This document shows, one piece after another, positions 5,487 to 6,119 of a DNA stretch of 6,119 nt. The stretch is from Acidimicrobiia bacterium. Its GTDB lineage: Bacteria > Actinomycetota > Acidimicrobiia > Acidimicrobiales > Ilumatobacteraceae. The stretch's first letter is position 1, and every line of letters begins with the position of its first letter. Position numbers and translations under genes: made by a program. Under the pieces are notes generated by a model that saw nothing but the letters and a program-made list of their open reading frames with translations, searched no databases and was not told the origin of the DNA. The stretch covers positions 1 to 6,119 of the forward strand of contig JACDHN010000171.1 in the NCBI GenBank assembly GCA_013821025.1, read 5' to 3'.

Positions 5487-5491
5487 TTCCA

Positions 5492-6119
5492 ATGAAACTG
5501 CTTCTTGTCGAGGACGACATGAAGATCGCCACGGCGATCAAGCGCGGTCTCGAGGCCGATGGTTTCAACGTTGAGGTGGCCTTCAACGGAAACGATGGCC
5601 TGTGGATGGCCACCGAGAGCCACTACGACTTGATCGTGCTCGACATCCTGCTGCCCGGCCGCAACGGCTTCGTCGTCTGTTCCGAGCTGCGCCGGGCAGG
5701 GGACTGGACGCCGATCCTGATGCTTACCGCGAAGGACGGAGAGCTGGACGAGGCAGAGGCACTCGACACCGGCGCCGATGACTATCTCACGAAGCCGTTC
5801 TCGTTCCCGGTCCTTATCGCTCACATTCGAGCGTTGCTGCGGCGTTCGGTCGGCAGGAACCCGACCCCGTTCGAAGTCGAGGCGTTGCGACTCGACCCTG
5901 GGCGTCGGCGTGTGTGGTGTGGCGCCGACGAGGTCGTGTTGACGGCTCGCGAGTTCGACGTGATGGAGTGTCTGATGCGTCGGGCGGGTCAGGTGCTGTC
6001 CAAGAGCGAGATCCTTGCTGGAGTCTGGGAGTTCGACTTCGAGGGGGACCCGAACATCGTCGAGGTGTATGTCGGCCGACTGCGCCGCAAGCTCGGCGAT
6101 CGGTGCGGTCAGTTGATCG
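5492..6119 (+). CDS. OmpR/PhoB-family two-component response regulator (3' end outside window)
   Basis: 209 codons are visible from the ATG at 5492 and no stop is reached. Residues 1-118 are a receiver domain: MKLLLVEDD with the acidic pair E7/D8 (or D8/D9), phospho-acceptor D51 in VLDILLPGRNG, T79 in MLTAKD, and K101 in DDYLTKPFS. Residues about 126-209 are a winged-helix DNA-binding domain of Trans_reg_C type: ALRLDPGRRRVW, VVLTAREFDVMECLM, then the recognition-helix region NIVEVYVGRLRRKLG. All catalytic receiver residues are present, so it should be phosphorylated by a histidine kinase, most likely encoded immediately downstream. Usual family length is about 220-230 residues, so only some 15-20 codons are missing. 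The gene is divergent from the lipoprotein gene and shares a 103-bp control region with it that contains tandem repeats of OmpR-family type, suggesting autoregulation. Confidence 0.95.
   Translation, partial: MKLLLVEDDMKIATAIKRGLEADGFNVEVAFNGNDGLWMATESHYDLIVLDILLPGRNGFVVCSELRRAGDWTPILMLTAKDGELDEAEALDTGADDYLTKPFSFPVLIAHIRALLRRSVGRNPTPFEVEALRLDPGRRRVWCGADEVVLTAREFDVMECLMRRAGQVLSKSEILAGVWEFDFEGDPNIVEVYVGRLRRKLGDRCGQLI

Larger units (their letters stand above)
5389..5491. promoter_or_regulatory. Divergent control region (lipoprotein / response regulator)
   Basis: These 103 bp hold two tandem operator-like sites in opposite orientation (5413-5428 and 5444-5459, start to start 31 bp, about three helical turns). 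Between and around them are an extra CTGATTCAG palindrome (5440-5448) and the dyad GCAGGC (5430-5435) / GCCTGC (5448-5453). GATACT at 5470-5475 is a possible -10 for the regulator, but it would put the start on the ribosome binding site, so I hold it weakly. I see no convincing -10 for the lipoprotein gene. Confidence 0.6.

Noticed and set aside
5389..5613. 75-codon N-terminal extension of the lipoprotein frame to an ATG at 5613
   Set aside because: It would overlap the start of the divergent regulator and place the signal peptide internally. The ATG at 5388 directly precedes a textbook lipoprotein signal.

Overview
The window is high-GC and gene-dense, with GTG starts, strong GGAGG-type ribosome binding sites, an alanine/valine-rich membrane-protein style and mostly short spacers. 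It looks like a chromosomal segment of a high-GC actinobacterium. The mixture of an acidic PepSY protein, a Lys/Ala-rich HHE protein and a kinase-like/flippase fusion would suit a deep-branching group such as Acidimicrobiia, but no rRNA or marker gene is present and that placement is only a guess. I see no transposase, integrase, tRNA, rRNA or CRISPR array.

Layout. (1) 3-2288 (+): the 3' part of a large membrane protein in which an integral N-terminal region, a protein-kinase-like cytosolic domain and a C-terminal LPG_synthase_TM (UPF0104) flippase-type domain are fused. The kinase-like domain has Ala where the catalytic-loop Asp should be. (2) 2332-2988 (-): a PAP2-type lipid phosphatase, convergent with gene 1. 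(3) 3110-4030 (+): a histone H1-like Lys/Ala/Ser tail, built partly from a 45-bp tandem repeat, fused to a hemerythrin-like HHE domain. It ends at a bidirectional hairpin terminator. (4) 4105-4434 (-): a small secreted acidic PepSY protein. (5) 4516-5388 (-): a lipoprotein with a conserved but unnamed extracytoplasmic domain. (6) 5492-6119 (+, cut by the window end): an OmpR/PhoB-family response regulator, whose partner histidine kinase presumably lies just beyond the window.

How they fit together. Genes 4-6 look like one envelope signalling module. Each of the three has an imperfect direct repeat of the form KTCAG-N6-KTCAG (11-bp period, typical of OmpR-family operators) in its upstream region, always in the same orientation relative to the gene. 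At the PepSY gene the repeat sits where a -35 activator site belongs, ahead of a TACTAT -10 and a GGAGG ribosome binding site. The inferred model is that the regulator controls its own gene and two exported proteins. Genes 1 and 2 both suggest envelope lipid work, but they are convergent and so are not an operon. The HHE/H1-like protein appears to be an independent transcription unit.

All intergenic gaps are short (43, 121, 74, 81 and 103 bp) and are described in the features. There is no gene-free stretch above 300 bp.
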